DNA from: Chloroflexota bacterium
GTDB lineage: Bacteria; Chloroflexota; UBA11872; UBA12225
Direction of reading: 5' to 3'
Length of the DNA: 64,000 nucleotides
Assembly (NCBI GenBank): GCA_030447525.1
Contig: JAUJOR010000008.1
Location: 185,503-249,502, forward strand
The notes below the pieces were generated by a model that was not told where the DNA came from, did not search any database, and was given only the letters and a program-made list of their open reading frames with translations. Within the stretch, counting starts at the first letter, position 1. Every line of letters begins with the position of its first letter. The position numbers were made by a program, and so were the translations under genes. This document shows, piece after piece, positions 25,193 through 34,457 of this stretch.

Positions 25193-27010
25193 TCACCCGA
25201 CCGGTGCCACGGAGGTGTCGTCGACCACGAGACCGTCGAGCGCCGCACCGAGCGACGCCTGGCGCTGCCTGTTGTGTTCGTGCAGGGCGTCGATTCGTCG
25301 GTCGAGCGCTTCCAGACGCCCTTCGCTGACCTGCAGCTGAGTAAAGACATGCTGACGCAGGGCGGCTTCCTGGCCCGTGGTGCTCAAGGCCGCCAGGTTC
25401 TTCCGCAGCTGCTCCTCTCGCTGGTAGATGCGGTCACGCTCTGCCTGCAGGTCGGCAACCTCCTGCGTGTTCCTGGCGATGGCCTGTCTGTCCTGCAGCA
25501 GCGCTCGGATGCGCTCGAGGGTCGTCCCGTCCAGCCAGCGCCGGGCGAGGAAGTCGCGTAGGGCGTCGTAGGACAGGTCCAGCAGTTCATGCTGCTGCCA
25601 CTCGAAGGCGCGTTGCATGACCACGAAGGTGGTGGCCGACTGTGGGGGACACGGCACCACCCAGCGGTACCAGTCCGCCGTCTGCTCGTCCGGAGGGCGG
25701 GTGGCCAGCAGCTCGTGGCCAGGCCGGATGGGATGCTCGATAGTTACCGACTCTGCCGCCTCGAGGTCGCTGGCGATACGGTAGGCCGTCTCGATGACTC
25801 GCGCCTGCTTCGTCCACAGGAGGGCCCGCTCGATCCGCAGGCCGGCCGTTTCCGTGCGTGCGCTGCTCGCCGGCCTCACGGTGACGCCCAGCTCCACCGC
25901 AAAGGCGAGGAACACCCCGCTCCCGCCCTTCGTGAAGGGGATGACCGCCTCGCCACGGTACTGACCATCCTCCAGGACCGTGACGGGCCCGCGTTCCAGC
26001 ACCAGGCCGGTGTCGTTGGTGAACCGCAGGGCGGCGACGGGGTGCTGGGGCAGCTTCTGCTGGTTGAACAGCAGCTCCCGCCGGTAGGGGAGCTGCGCCG
26101 TGAGGATCGGCACCAGGGCGCTGGCCCCGCGCCCGACCGTGACCGGGGCTACGACCTGGTACTGGAACAGCTCGCCCAGGTCACTGCCCGTGGCGGCGAT
26201 CGACTGCTGCCCTACGTCTGCCAGGCTCGCGCGCCCGGCTGTGGCCACGGAGAGGGCCGCGGGGGCCGAGGCCATCACGTACCCCTCGGTGTTCTGGTCG
26301 GCCAGGCTTCCCGATTCCGGCCCACCGAGCGCGCGGCGCCGTTCAGGGGCCCGCTCGAACTCGACCGGCCCGGGCGCGACGCGCGCTTGGTCGCCGAGTC
26401 GCGCCAGGTCGGACTGGGCCCCAGGTACGACACCGCGAGGTCGTGCTCGCCGGCGCTCAGCCGCACGGTGACCGTCCGGCGGGGGTCCTCGCCCCGGCTG
26501 GTGTCCAGGAAGTGGCGCACGTCCTGTGTGCAGCGCGCTTCCCCAGGCACTACCTGCCGTACGTCGCCCAGCGGCAGCACCACCGCACCCCCACCCCCCT
26601 CGTCCCACAGGGAGACCAGCGCCTCGCGGGCAGGGGCGCCCTCGGCCACTTCTATCCCCAGGAGACGGCCCTCCACCTCCCGGACCTGAGTCCCCGCGCC
26701 GAGCACGAGGCGCACCACTGCGCCACGGAGGCCGCGCAGCAGGTCGAGCAGCGTGTGATCTGGCCATAGGTGGAGCGCGCCCTGCGCGAGCCGCGCCGTT
26801 TGATCAACCGGCGTCTCGTACTGGATGCCCAGGACCTGCCCGCCCCGCCGGTCGAGCACCAGCAAGCTCTTGAGGGCGTCGTTCACGTCTTGGGACTGGA
26901 AGACCAGCCGGAGCTCTTTCCCCCGTCACCGCCCCCTCGCGCTCTACGAAGCCGACGCCGTGCTTGTACAGGGTCAGGCGGCGGATGGGTAGCGCCGGAC
27001 CCAAGACCAT
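25193..27010 (-). CDS. DUF4139 domain protein (frameshifted)
   Basis: The coding signal begins [20 protein letters not shown] (27010 onward), typical of DUF4139 proteins that open L-x-x-Y-x-x-G-v. It moves frame near 26930 ([40 protein letters not shown]) and again near 26400-26280. The third part is family-typical ([39 protein letters not shown]) and ends in a coiled coil ([40 protein letters not shown]). The total is ~600 residues. The stretch between [10 protein letters not shown] and [10 protein letters not shown] fits no frame well, so it may have lost sequence. Relatives include MuiA-type mucoidy inhibitors of unclear role. The stop overlaps the Mut7-C start (ATGA). Confidence 0.7.
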
Positions 27011-27154
27011 CAGTCGTCCCTACGCCCCACCATACGCCAGAGATGCGTGAACGGTCAATTGGTGGAAGGGGGGACTGAAGGATTCGGGGCCAGTTTCCAC
27101 TGACACCGGCCGTAGTCAGCCACTGCGTCCGTCGCCGGCTACGGCTACGGCCGG

Positions 27155-29398
27155 CTAGCGGTTGAGGCGGGCGATCACGCCGTCGCGCGGGTCGATCTCG
27201 ACGGTCACCGCGCGGTCTTCGACCGATGGGCAGCGCTCCCCCCAGTGAAGCTGCGCGCCGTTGAAGGGGCCCCAGGGGCCGGCGAGGGTCAACGTTGCAT
27301 GTTGCGGCTCACGGGTGGGGTTGAGCGCCCAGAGGACGACCGACCCGGACTCGGCGTCTTGATGAAGACGGGCGATGATCGCAGGGTTGTCCGTACGGAC
27401 GTACTGCCTGATACCGGCCCACTCCAGTAAGCCGGCGAAAAAGGCGCCAGACGCCGCCAGGCGGTCTGCCGAAGCCGGACCCGTGACCTGCGCCAGGCGG
27501 TGTGTCGTAAAGGTGGAGCCACTCGGCGATCCGCGCCGCTCCACAGGCCCCACGGCACGGTGGCGCGCGGCCCCGGGGAAGGTGCCGACGAGGCGCGTGC
27601 GTCCCTTGCCGTACGTGTGGTCGACCACGGCCGGGAGCCCACCCACGAAGCCATAGCCTGGGGCGTAGGTCCCCGTCACCTCTCCGCCGGCGGCCTCGTA
27701 CGCCTGGATGAACAGCGCGCCGGGGACGGCTTGATCGGCGCCGGGCAGCGAAAACGTCACGTCGTCGCTGATATCCGGCGTGAACTCCACGTAGCGCTCG
27801 CGGGCGCCGAACAGCTCATCGAGTCCCAGGTTGGGTTGCACGGTACCGACGCGACCGCGATCCCCGAAGTAGCCGGGGCATCCCTCGCTCACCAGCGTCC
27901 CGCCTTGCTCCACCCAGGCGCGCAGCTTCGCCGCGCTCTCCGGACGCAGGTGCACCGGGTATGGGAGGTAGAGGAGGTGGTACGACGCCGGCTTGCCGTT
28001 CTCGGGCCACAGGTCGTCGATGTTGACCCAATCCGCCTGCACGTTGAGGTCGAAGAAGCCCTGGTAGGCCCCCCGGGCAGACTCGGCGTACCAATCAGTG
28101 CTCCCTTGCTGGAGGTAGTTGAAGATGTTGGACTCAGGGGCAAAGAGGATGCCCACCTCGCCCCGCACCGGGCGCGCCTTCCAGATCTCCGCCTGCGCGG
28201 GGGCGTTGGCCCACTTGGCGAACCGCGCGGTCATCTCCGAGCGCGGCGTGCGGCTGCCGTCCAGCCCATAGGGGCCGAACGCGCCGAAGAGGGGCCCGTC
28301 GAGCAAGGGGCGCCAGCGCGGGCAGAGCCAGCCGGTTGCCCCACCGGCAAAGGAGACGAGATTCCAGTAGCGAATGTCTTCCGGCGTGGCCAGGCGCCCG
28401 TCGTCGCGCGGCCGGCCGGCCACTTGCGGCTGCAGCCACAGATTCCCGGCTTGCGTCTCGGCATGCCAGAAGGGTTTGCCCCGAGAGCCGGCGCGGACGA
28501 GATCGACGGCGTGGAAGTGCTTCCACGGCTCGTCACCGCGGCGCGCCGCGATCCAGGTGAACCCGTAGCTGTCCACCTCGGCCGCGGCGCGCCACTCGTC
28601 GTTCACGCTGGGGCCGTGGTCGGTCAGCGTCTGCGCCACACCGTGCGCGGTGACAGGGTGATTGGGATCGTGCCTGCGGAGCAGGTCCACCCGCCAGCGC
28701 ATCAACCGGTAGGCGTTGTCGATGCGGAACTGCAGCCAGTCGAGCGACTCGGGGTAGGGGCCCAGATGGCGTGGGGCGTCGACGTCTTCCCAGGCGGCGT
28801 AGCTATAGCGGTACCAGGCGCGACCCAGGGCCTTGAGCGAGCCGTACTTGCCGCGCAGCCACTCACGGAAGCGCTCGATCGTGGCCGGGCAGTAACAGTA
28901 GGCACGATTGAAGTTGCACTCGTTCCAGACGTCGTAGCCCCCCAGGCCGGCATGATCGCGGTAGCGCTCGGCGAGCTTGCTCAGGAACTGCTCGCCAAGG
29001 GCAAGCACATCCGGGTTATCCAGGCAGAGGCCCGGAAAGCCCCCCGTGGCGGAGCTGCCGCTCATGGCGCTGACGGCGGGCTTGCCGCCGGCATCCTGGT
29101 AGCGCGCGTGGGCGTACTTGCGCCAGGCCCACTCCGGCGCGGCGCTGAGGAACTCGGCGATGATCGTCTTGATGCCGCTGTGGGCGGCCAGGTCCAGCTG
29201 CCGGTCGTACTCCCCCCAATCGAACTCGCCCGGCGCCACCTCGATGGCCGACCACATGAACCAGTGGCGGAAGATGTTCATCCCATCGGCGCCGGCCGTC
29301 CCATAGTCCCGCTCCCAGTCCTCCTGGGGCGGGTTGCTCTTACGGAAGTACACCGCGCCGTAGGGGAAGGGGGGGAGGGAGGGGAAGTTGGTCGTCAT
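27155..29398 (-). CDS. GH42 beta-galactosidase
   Basis: A 747-residue enzyme with full GH42 architecture. A TIM barrel starts GAVYFRKSNPPQEDWERDY, with acid/base E160 in YDVWNECNFN and nucleophile E314 in FWHAETQAGN. The trimerisation domain follows (VGILFAPESNIFNYLQQGST to GTLVSEGCPGYFGDRGRVGT), then a C-terminal beta domain. No signal peptide is visible, so it is cytoplasmic and would split beta-galactosides (or arabinosides) after import. It begins 1 bp after the stop of the upstream sugar-binding lipoprotein gene and is the last gene of that operon. Confidence 0.93.
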   Translation of the reverse strand: MTTNFPSLPPFPYGAVYFRKSNPPQEDWERDYGTAGADGMNIFRHWFMWSAIEVAPGEFDWGEYDRQLDLAAHSGIKTIIAEFLSAAPEWAWRKYAHARYQDAGGKPAVSAMSGSSATGGFPGLCLDNPDVLALGEQFLSKLAERYRDHAGLGGYDVWNECNFNRAYCYCPATIERFREWLRGKYGSLKALGRAWYRYSYAAWEDVDAPRHLGPYPESLDWLQFRIDNAYRLMRWRVDLLRRHDPNHPVTAHGVAQTLTDHGPSVNDEWRAAAEVDSYGFTWIAARRGDEPWKHFHAVDLVRAGSRGKPFWHAETQAGNLWLQPQVAGRPRDDGRLATPEDIRYWNLVSFAGGATGWLCPRWRPLLDGPLFGAFGPYGLDGSRTPRSEMTARFAKWANAPAQAEIWKARPVRGEVGILFAPESNIFNYLQQGSTDWYAESARGAYQGFFDLNVQADWVNIDDLWPENGKPASYHLLYLPYPVHLRPESAAKLRAWVEQGGTLVSEGCPGYFGDRGRVGTVQPNLGLDELFGARERYVEFTPDISDDVTFSLPGADQAVPGALFIQAYEAAGGEVTGTYAPGYGFVGGLPAVVDHTYGKGRTRLVGTFPGAARHRAVGPVERRGSPSGSTFTTHRLAQVTGPASADRLAASGAFFAGLLEWAGIRQYVRTDNPAIIARLHQDAESGSVVLWALNPTREPQHATLTLAGPWGPFNGAQLHWGERCPSVEDRAVTVEIDPRDGVIARLNR

Positions 29399-29399
29399 C

Positions 29400-30698
29400 T
29401 CAGGCCTTCAGGAGCTGCGTCGCGCGGCGCTCGGCGTCAGCGAGGGCGTCTTTGGCCGTCTTCTGGCCGGTGTAGGCGGCCTGCAGCTCTTCGGCGATGG
29501 CCTTGGCACCGTCGGTGTAGCCTCCGTAGATGGGCTGGTAGACGTTCTCCTTCACCCGGTACTGGTCCAGGTTGACCTTCCACTCCGGGTCGGAGACGTA
29601 GGGCTCCTTGGAGAAGTTCACCGTCTTGACCGGGCCGAGGCGGATGGCCTGGGTGAAGTTGTGGCTGTTCTCGTCACGCGAGGCGAAGCGCATAAAGGCC
29701 CAGGCGCCCTCCTTGTTCTTGGCGGCCTTCATTATATAGAGGCCCTGGCCGCGGGCGATGACACCCCGGTTCTTGTGCGCCGGCACCATCGTGAGGGCGT
29801 ACTCGAAGTCGGGCATATTCTTGGGGTAGTTGTTGTAGGCCCCATTCCCCACCGCATTCCACATGCCGATCTTGCGCACGCCGTCCGGGACTTCGTCCTT
29901 GGGGCCGCGGCAGGCGCGGTCCTTGATGATCAGGTCAACGAGGAACTGCAGCGCCTCGATGCCGGCAGGGCTGTTGAAGGTGTACTTGGTGCGCTCAGCA
30001 TTGATCAGCTGCCCGCCGGCCTGGATCAGGTAGTTGACCCAGGCGGTGGTGCCGTCCTCGCCGGCGTAGTTGTACAGCTGCGTGCCGAAGATGCCCTTGC
30101 TTGGCTGAGTCAGCTGGCGGGACATGCGCGCCCAGTCCTGCCAGGTATCCGCCACCAGGGGCCTGTTGCCCTGCATCAGTCCGGCTTCCCGGAACAGGGC
30201 GACGTTGTAATAAAGCGGCCGGACGAACGAGTACAGCGGCAGCCCGATAACGCCTCCCTTATAGATGACGTTGCCCCAGATGGCGGGCAGGTACTGCTCG
30301 GGCGAGACCTCCTTCTGCCCCTTGAGCCACGTATCCAGAGGCTCAGTCAGCCCCATGGCGGCCATGTCGCCGGTGAAGTAGTCCTTGCCGCGCGTGAGCG
30401 ACGGCGGCGTGCCCGCCGCGTTGGTGACCTGGATCTTCTGGAACAGGTCATCCCAGCTTCCCGGGACGACGGTCAGCGTGACGTCGGCCTGCGGGTTCTC
30501 CTTCTTGAAGTTGGGGATCCAGTCGGCATTGAGGAAGTCCAGCGTAGTTTGCTCGTTGGACCACATCAGGTCGATCTGTCCGGAGACCGCAGCGGCCTTG
30601 GTCGCCGGCGCCGGCGACGCCCCACCGCATGCCCCTAGCAACACACCTCCCAACCCGGCTCCCGCGGTAAGCACGACGCCCCTTCGTGTCAGCTTCAT
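29400..30698 (-). CDS. Extracellular sugar-binding lipoprotein of an ABC importer (Tat type)
   Basis: A 432-residue family-1 solute-binding protein. The signal KLTRRGVVLTAGAGLGGVLL then GACG combines a twin-arginine motif and a lipobox (Cys ~24). Typical elements follow: DLMWSNEQTTLDFLNADWIP, ADVTLTVVPGSWDDLFQKIQ, LYYNVALFREAGL, AGEDGTTAWVNYLIQAGGQ and GMWNAVGNGAYNNYP. ATG 30698 has GGAAGGGA about ten bases upstream; open frame to 31208 is antisense to the neighbouring hydrolase. It sits between the GHL6-like hydrolase and GH42 genes, so it probably binds a galactose-containing oligosaccharide. No permease or ATPase is encoded nearby. Confidence 0.92.
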   Translation of the reverse strand: MKLTRRGVVLTAGAGLGGVLLGACGGASPAPATKAAAVSGQIDLMWSNEQTTLDFLNADWIPNFKKENPQADVTLTVVPGSWDDLFQKIQVTNAAGTPPSLTRGKDYFTGDMAAMGLTEPLDTWLKGQKEVSPEQYLPAIWGNVIYKGGVIGLPLYSFVRPLYYNVALFREAGLMQGNRPLVADTWQDWARMSRQLTQPSKGIFGTQLYNYAGEDGTTAWVNYLIQAGGQLINAERTKYTFNSPAGIEALQFLVDLIIKDRACRGPKDEVPDGVRKIGMWNAVGNGAYNNYPKNMPDFEYALTMVPAHKNRGVIARGQGLYIMKAAKNKEGAWAFMRFASRDENSHNFTQAIRLGPVKTVNFSKEPYVSDPEWKVNLDQYRVKENVYQPIYGGYTDGAKAIAEELQAAYTGQKTAKDALADAERRATQLLKA

Positions 30699-30793
30699 CT
30701 GTATCGTCCCTTCCTCGAGTGCATAAGGTGAGTGTCTGTTCGCCCTGAGCTCGAGGCCCCCTCGCTCGGGGGCCGCTCCGATTGCCGATCTGC

Positions 30794-32935
30794 TTACTGC
30801 AGCACCAGCAGATCGAGGAGCCCCACCTGGGATAGGGTGAGCCTCACCCCGTCTCCCTCTTGCTCGAAGGGCAGGTCCTCGCCGAGCGCGGCCGAGGTAA
30901 CACGCTGCACCGGGCGATCTGTGCGCACGACGATCGTGTGGCCGGTGAAGGTTGCCGGCTCGTGGTACGAGCGATCCTGGTGGCCGGAGGAGTTCACCAG
31001 GTGCACCAGCGTGGCGCCGGAAGACGGCTGACGGTGTACCGTCACCTCCACCTGCGGCGGGAGGTCGGTCTTGACCTGGCTGACTCGGGCAACCGTGCGC
31101 ACCGCGTGGGCCAGCATGGAGCGGCACTCCATCAGTGAGTGGCCGTAGAAGAGCGTATCCACCGGCCAGGGGAAGTAGGCGGTCTTTCCCCGGCCGTGAG
31201 TCTGCCACAGCAGACCAGGATGATCGGTCTCCAGCGCTTCATCCCACCAGCACTTCTCCGGCGGGCCGTAGCGGCTCGGCCCCACGAAGGCGAAGGACGG
31301 CTCGACTCCTTCCCGCCGCTCGACGTAGAGGAAGGCGCGGTCGACCGGTACCAGGTCGGTGTCGGGCAGATCGGCCAGGTCCTCTCGGTTGGTCACCCGC
31401 AGGTAGGAGCCCCGCAGCTCCCTGACTCCGTCCCGGCGGGCCAGGACGCGCGCGGCACCGAGGGAGCGCAGCGCCACCGCCCCGGCGACGCGGATAGCCC
31501 CCGCCAGGTCCCGTGTCCCCGTCTCGAAGGTGGCCACCAGGCCCCCGCCGCGATCCACGTAGCCGTCCAGGAGCGCCGCCTGCTCGTCGGACAGCGCGGC
31601 CGCATTGGGCAGCACGACGGCGCGGCAGCGGGCCAGACGCCCGTCCGCTTCCGCCGCCGCGAGCTTCTCGTCCGGCAGGACGTCGAAGGGCAGATGGCTT
31701 TCCACCAGCGCGCGATACGCACCGCGGAAGGCGCCCTGGACCTTGGCGTTGAAGTCGTCGCCGTAGGCGTCTTGGCTCTGGGTGGGCGAGACGAGCAGCA
31801 CCTCGGCGGCGGACTCGATGCCGTCGTACCAGCGCTCGTTGGCCCGATGGAACTGGTTCAGCCGGCGCACGGCCGGGAAGTTCTTGCGGTCCGGCTGATT
31901 GGCGGTATGTCCCAGGACGTACGAATAGGGGTTGGCGCCGTTGGCAATGACCTGCGCGAGGGAGAGCTGCACCATACCGGGCTGCTCGGCGCTGAAGCGA
32001 TACGGAATATCCCAGAACATGACGCAGTTGATGGCCACGGGACGGTCTGGATAGGCATTACGCGACGTCTTGGCCACCTCGCCGGCGTGGTAGCGCCACA
32101 GCGGTAGGGGGCGCTCGACGGCGTTGTTGATCTCGTGGAAGGTGACGTCCGGATTGCTGTTCAGCAGCAGGGCGACGTCAGAGCGCCGTGACTTGATGAG
32201 CCGGCGCACGCCCCCGGCGATGCCGTCGAGCAGCTCACGGGTGTAGCGGCGCCACACGGGATAGGCGGGGTCGGCGTACGTCTCCTGCCTGGGCAGCGTC
32301 ATCCCCCCGGAAAACGCGGCGAAGCGGCGCTGGCAGTTGACGCACTGGCAGATGCCGTGGTAGTTCCCTGAATAGTCCCGCAGGGCCATGCCGAACATGT
32401 TGAAAAAGAAGGCGTCTACCGCGTAGGTATCCAGGATCTCGGAGATCACCTCCAGCGACTTCTCCTGGTAGTAGGGGCCCGACGGGCAGGCCGAGTAGAG
32501 CCCGTTGTAGATCTGCGGCCCCCCCTTGGGGGAGACATAGAACCAGTCCGGGTGACGCTCGAACTGGTCGCGGTGCAGCTTGGAAAAGTCGCAACGGGCC
32601 ATCACCCGCACGCCGTGCCGGTGCGCCTCCTCGACCGCATCGCCTAAGAGGTCGCCGCTGGGCCGGTCTTTGAGCCAGGGCGACGGGTGTTGGTGGTCCA
32701 GCTTGGAGGGGTAGTGACTGACGATGCCGCCGGCGTTGAGAAGCCAGACGTTGCAGCCAAAGTCCAGGATGTCCCGCACGTTCCGCTGCACGTCCAGTCC
32801 CGAGTCCACCTCGCGGATGTTCGTCTGGAAGATGCGGAAGGGGTGCCTCCACCACTCGGCACTGTGATTGGCGGAGTCAGCCGGCAGCGGCGCGGCGTCA
32901 CGGCCGGCGTCGGTGCGAGGTGTGGTTGCGGTCAC
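30794..32935 (-). CDS. GHL6-type glycoside hydrolase with beta-galactosidase trimerisation-like domain
   Basis: A 713-residue cytoplasmic protein. The barrel starts FRIFQTNIREVDSGLDVQRN, then NVWLLNAGGIVSHYPSKLDH and HRHGVRVMARCDFSKLH. Later YAVDAFFFNMFGM and a Cys pair (CQCVNCQRRF) match the hypothetical glycosyl hydrolase 6 (GHL6) family, related to alpha-fucosidase-like and GH42-like barrels. The second half (AEVLLVSPTQSQDAYGDDFN to GLVATFETGTRD) resembles the GH42 trimerisation domain, and the C-terminus is beta. Catalytic acids are not assigned. It is the first gene of the operon with the binding protein and GH42. Substrate unknown; it likely works on the same imported glycan. Confidence 0.75.
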   Translation of the reverse strand: MTATTPRTDAGRDAAPLPADSANHSAEWWRHPFRIFQTNIREVDSGLDVQRNVRDILDFGCNVWLLNAGGIVSHYPSKLDHQHPSPWLKDRPSGDLLGDAVEEAHRHGVRVMARCDFSKLHRDQFERHPDWFYVSPKGGPQIYNGLYSACPSGPYYQEKSLEVISEILDTYAVDAFFFNMFGMALRDYSGNYHGICQCVNCQRRFAAFSGGMTLPRQETYADPAYPVWRRYTRELLDGIAGGVRRLIKSRRSDVALLLNSNPDVTFHEINNAVERPLPLWRYHAGEVAKTSRNAYPDRPVAINCVMFWDIPYRFSAEQPGMVQLSLAQVIANGANPYSYVLGHTANQPDRKNFPAVRRLNQFHRANERWYDGIESAAEVLLVSPTQSQDAYGDDFNAKVQGAFRGAYRALVESHLPFDVLPDEKLAAAEADGRLARCRAVVLPNAAALSDEQAALLDGYVDRGGGLVATFETGTRDLAGAIRVAGAVALRSLGAARVLARRDGVRELRGSYLRVTNREDLADLPDTDLVPVDRAFLYVERREGVEPSFAFVGPSRYGPPEKCWWDEALETDHPGLLWQTHGRGKTAYFPWPVDTLFYGHSLMECRSMLAHAVRTVARVSQVKTDLPPQVEVTVHRQPSSGATLVHLVNSSGHQDRSYHEPATFTGHTIVVRTDRPVQRVTSAALGEDLPFEQEGDGVRLTLSQVGLLDLLVLQ

Positions 32936-33211
32936 TTGCTGGGCCCCCTTTTCCCTCGTGCAGTGTGCGCTAGCCGGGGCGTCTGTGCAAGCTCGGATCT
33001 GGGAACGGCACGCCGGCGCTCAGCTCCTTCGTCGGGCGAGACGAGCCGGCGCCGATCGCTTCATGGCATGATTGGTAACCTGCGCCCTCAAGGGCGTCGC
33101 CCCTGGGCCGTGGCCATCTGGGGCGACGCCATGCGAGGCACCGTCGTGCCCTCTAGCGTCTCGGGGATCGACGTTCGCACTGCCGTGAGACTGCTGAAGG
33201 ACGAGGTGATC

Positions 33212-34405
33212 ATGGACCAGCTCCGCGTCGGCATCCTCGGCCTGGGACGGGGATTGACGCACCTGCGCAACTTTCTGACGTTGGACAACGCCGACGTCAT
33301 CGGCGCCTGCGATCGCCTGCCCCTACGCCGGGAGCGCGCCCAGAACCGCATCGACGAAGTCGGCGCATCGACCCGCGTCGTGCCTGAGTTCGACGACCTG
33401 CTCGACCTGCGTCCCGACGCCGTCGTCGTCGCCAGCAATGGCAAGCTCCAGGTCCAGCACGCCATCCGGGCGCTGGAAGCCGGCTGCCACGTGCTCTCCG
33501 AAGTGCCCGGCGCGTACACCGAAGAAGAGTTCGTGCGTCTGCGCGCCGCCGTGGAGCGGACCGGCAAGACGTACATGCTCGGCGAGAACACCTGCTACTG
33601 GGACTTCTTCCGCTACTTCCGCAAGTGGATCGCCGAAGACCGCTTCGGCCCCATCTCTATCGCCGAAGGGGAATACATCCACTCCCTGCCCGGCACCCTG
33701 AGTCTGCCCGACGGCACGCGCATCACCCCCACCCAGGCGCGAGCCCAGGGCCGGGCCGACGCCACACCTATCTGGCGCGCCGACCAACCGCCGATCCAGT
33801 ACCTGACGCACGACCTGGGCCCGTTGCTCGAAGTGCTTGACGACCGCTGTGTCTCCGTCTCCTGCCGCAGCGCGCCCTGGCGCTGTCAAGACGCCCCGCT
33901 GCGATCCGACGGGCAGATCGCCCTCTTCGAGACGGCCAGGGGCGCCTTGATCAAGATCATGGTCACGCTCAACACCCACCGTCCGGCCGAACACCGCTAC
34001 CGCATCTTCGGCGTGGCCGGGGGGGTCGAATGGTTCAGCTACGAAAAAAGCTGCCGGCGCTTCTCGCGCCATTCCGAAGAAAGGCGCGGCTGGGAAATCC
34101 TGCCCATCGGCCTGGCCGCCGGCGGCGAAGACACCAGCGCCGGGCACGGCGGGGCGGATCTCAAGCTCGCCCGCCACTTCGCCCAGACCGTCCTCGACGG
34201 CAACCCCGCGCCCATCGACGTCTACCGTGCCATTGAATACGCCCTGCCGGGCATTCTGGCTAACCGCTCCGCCGAGCTGGGCGGCGCCCCCATCTCCATA
34301 CCAGACCTGCGCCGGCAGCCGTTCGAACACTCCAGCTTCTGGAACACCGTGCCCCTGCCGGACGCCGAGCCGCCGGCGGCGCCGTACCAGCCGCCGCGGC
34401 CGTGA
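33212..34405 (+). CDS. Gfo/Idh/MocA family protein with EVP in place of EKP (GH109-like)
   Basis: A 397-residue protein. The Rossmann start VGILGLGRGLTHLRN is clear. The usual EKP lysine is missing: the motif reads HVLSEVPGAY (about 93-102). It is followed by KTYMLGENTCYWDF, which resembles the L-E-N-x-x-Y segment of GH109-type NAD-dependent alpha-N-acetylgalactosaminidases, where EVPAA replaces EKP. YLTHDLGPLLEVLDD corresponds to the THxLGP substrate-domain motif. It could therefore be a glycosidase using transient NAD redox chemistry rather than a dehydrogenase; this is inference from motifs. ATG 33212 follows GAGGTGATC. It is divergent from the GHL6 operon. Confidence 0.8.
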   Translation: MDQLRVGILGLGRGLTHLRNFLTLDNADVIGACDRLPLRRERAQNRIDEVGASTRVVPEFDDLLDLRPDAVVVASNGKLQVQHAIRALEAGCHVLSEVPGAYTEEEFVRLRAAVERTGKTYMLGENTCYWDFFRYFRKWIAEDRFGPISIAEGEYIHSLPGTLSLPDGTRITPTQARAQGRADATPIWRADQPPIQYLTHDLGPLLEVLDDRCVSVSCRSAPWRCQDAPLRSDGQIALFETARGALIKIMVTLNTHRPAEHRYRIFGVAGGVEWFSYEKSCRRFSRHSEERRGWEILPIGLAAGGEDTSAGHGGADLKLARHFAQTVLDGNPAPIDVYRAIEYALPGILANRSAELGGAPISIPDLRRQPFEHSSFWNTVPLPDAEPPAAPYQPPRP

Positions 34406-34457
34406 AGATGTGCCGGGCCGGTGGGGCGGACGACCCGGCATCGTTCCCCATAGCGCC

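Larger units (their letters stand above)
22957..25196 (-). pseudogene. Mut7-C RNase-domain gene interrupted by an IS1380-family element
   Basis: The 5' part (25196 to 24689) encodes an N-terminal ubiquitin-like domain (SLRAYAELNAFLPD to DGDRISVYPVFRSIDVS), then a Mut7-C PIN-like RNase domain (FILDAHLGTLASLLRLVGFD, RRILLTRDRGLLKRAI). The 3' part (23229 to 22957) continues it: LQRFKLFGAIVPSRRCLRCN with a second CxxC (AICRTCDRVYWKGSHY), a zinc ribbon. Removing 23230-24688 plus one CTAG copy restores the frame as PEQQLLEVLQRF, about 258 residues. The gene is thus cut after ~168 residues, and both halves are otherwise intact. Its start overlaps the DUF4139 stop by 4 bp (ATGA). Confidence 0.92.

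Noticed and set aside
27500..29575. 691-residue plus-strand open frame opposite the GH42 gene
   Set aside because: Antisense shadow in GC-rich DNA; rich in Arg/Gly/Val with no family motifs, whereas the minus strand has full GH42 catalytic motifs.
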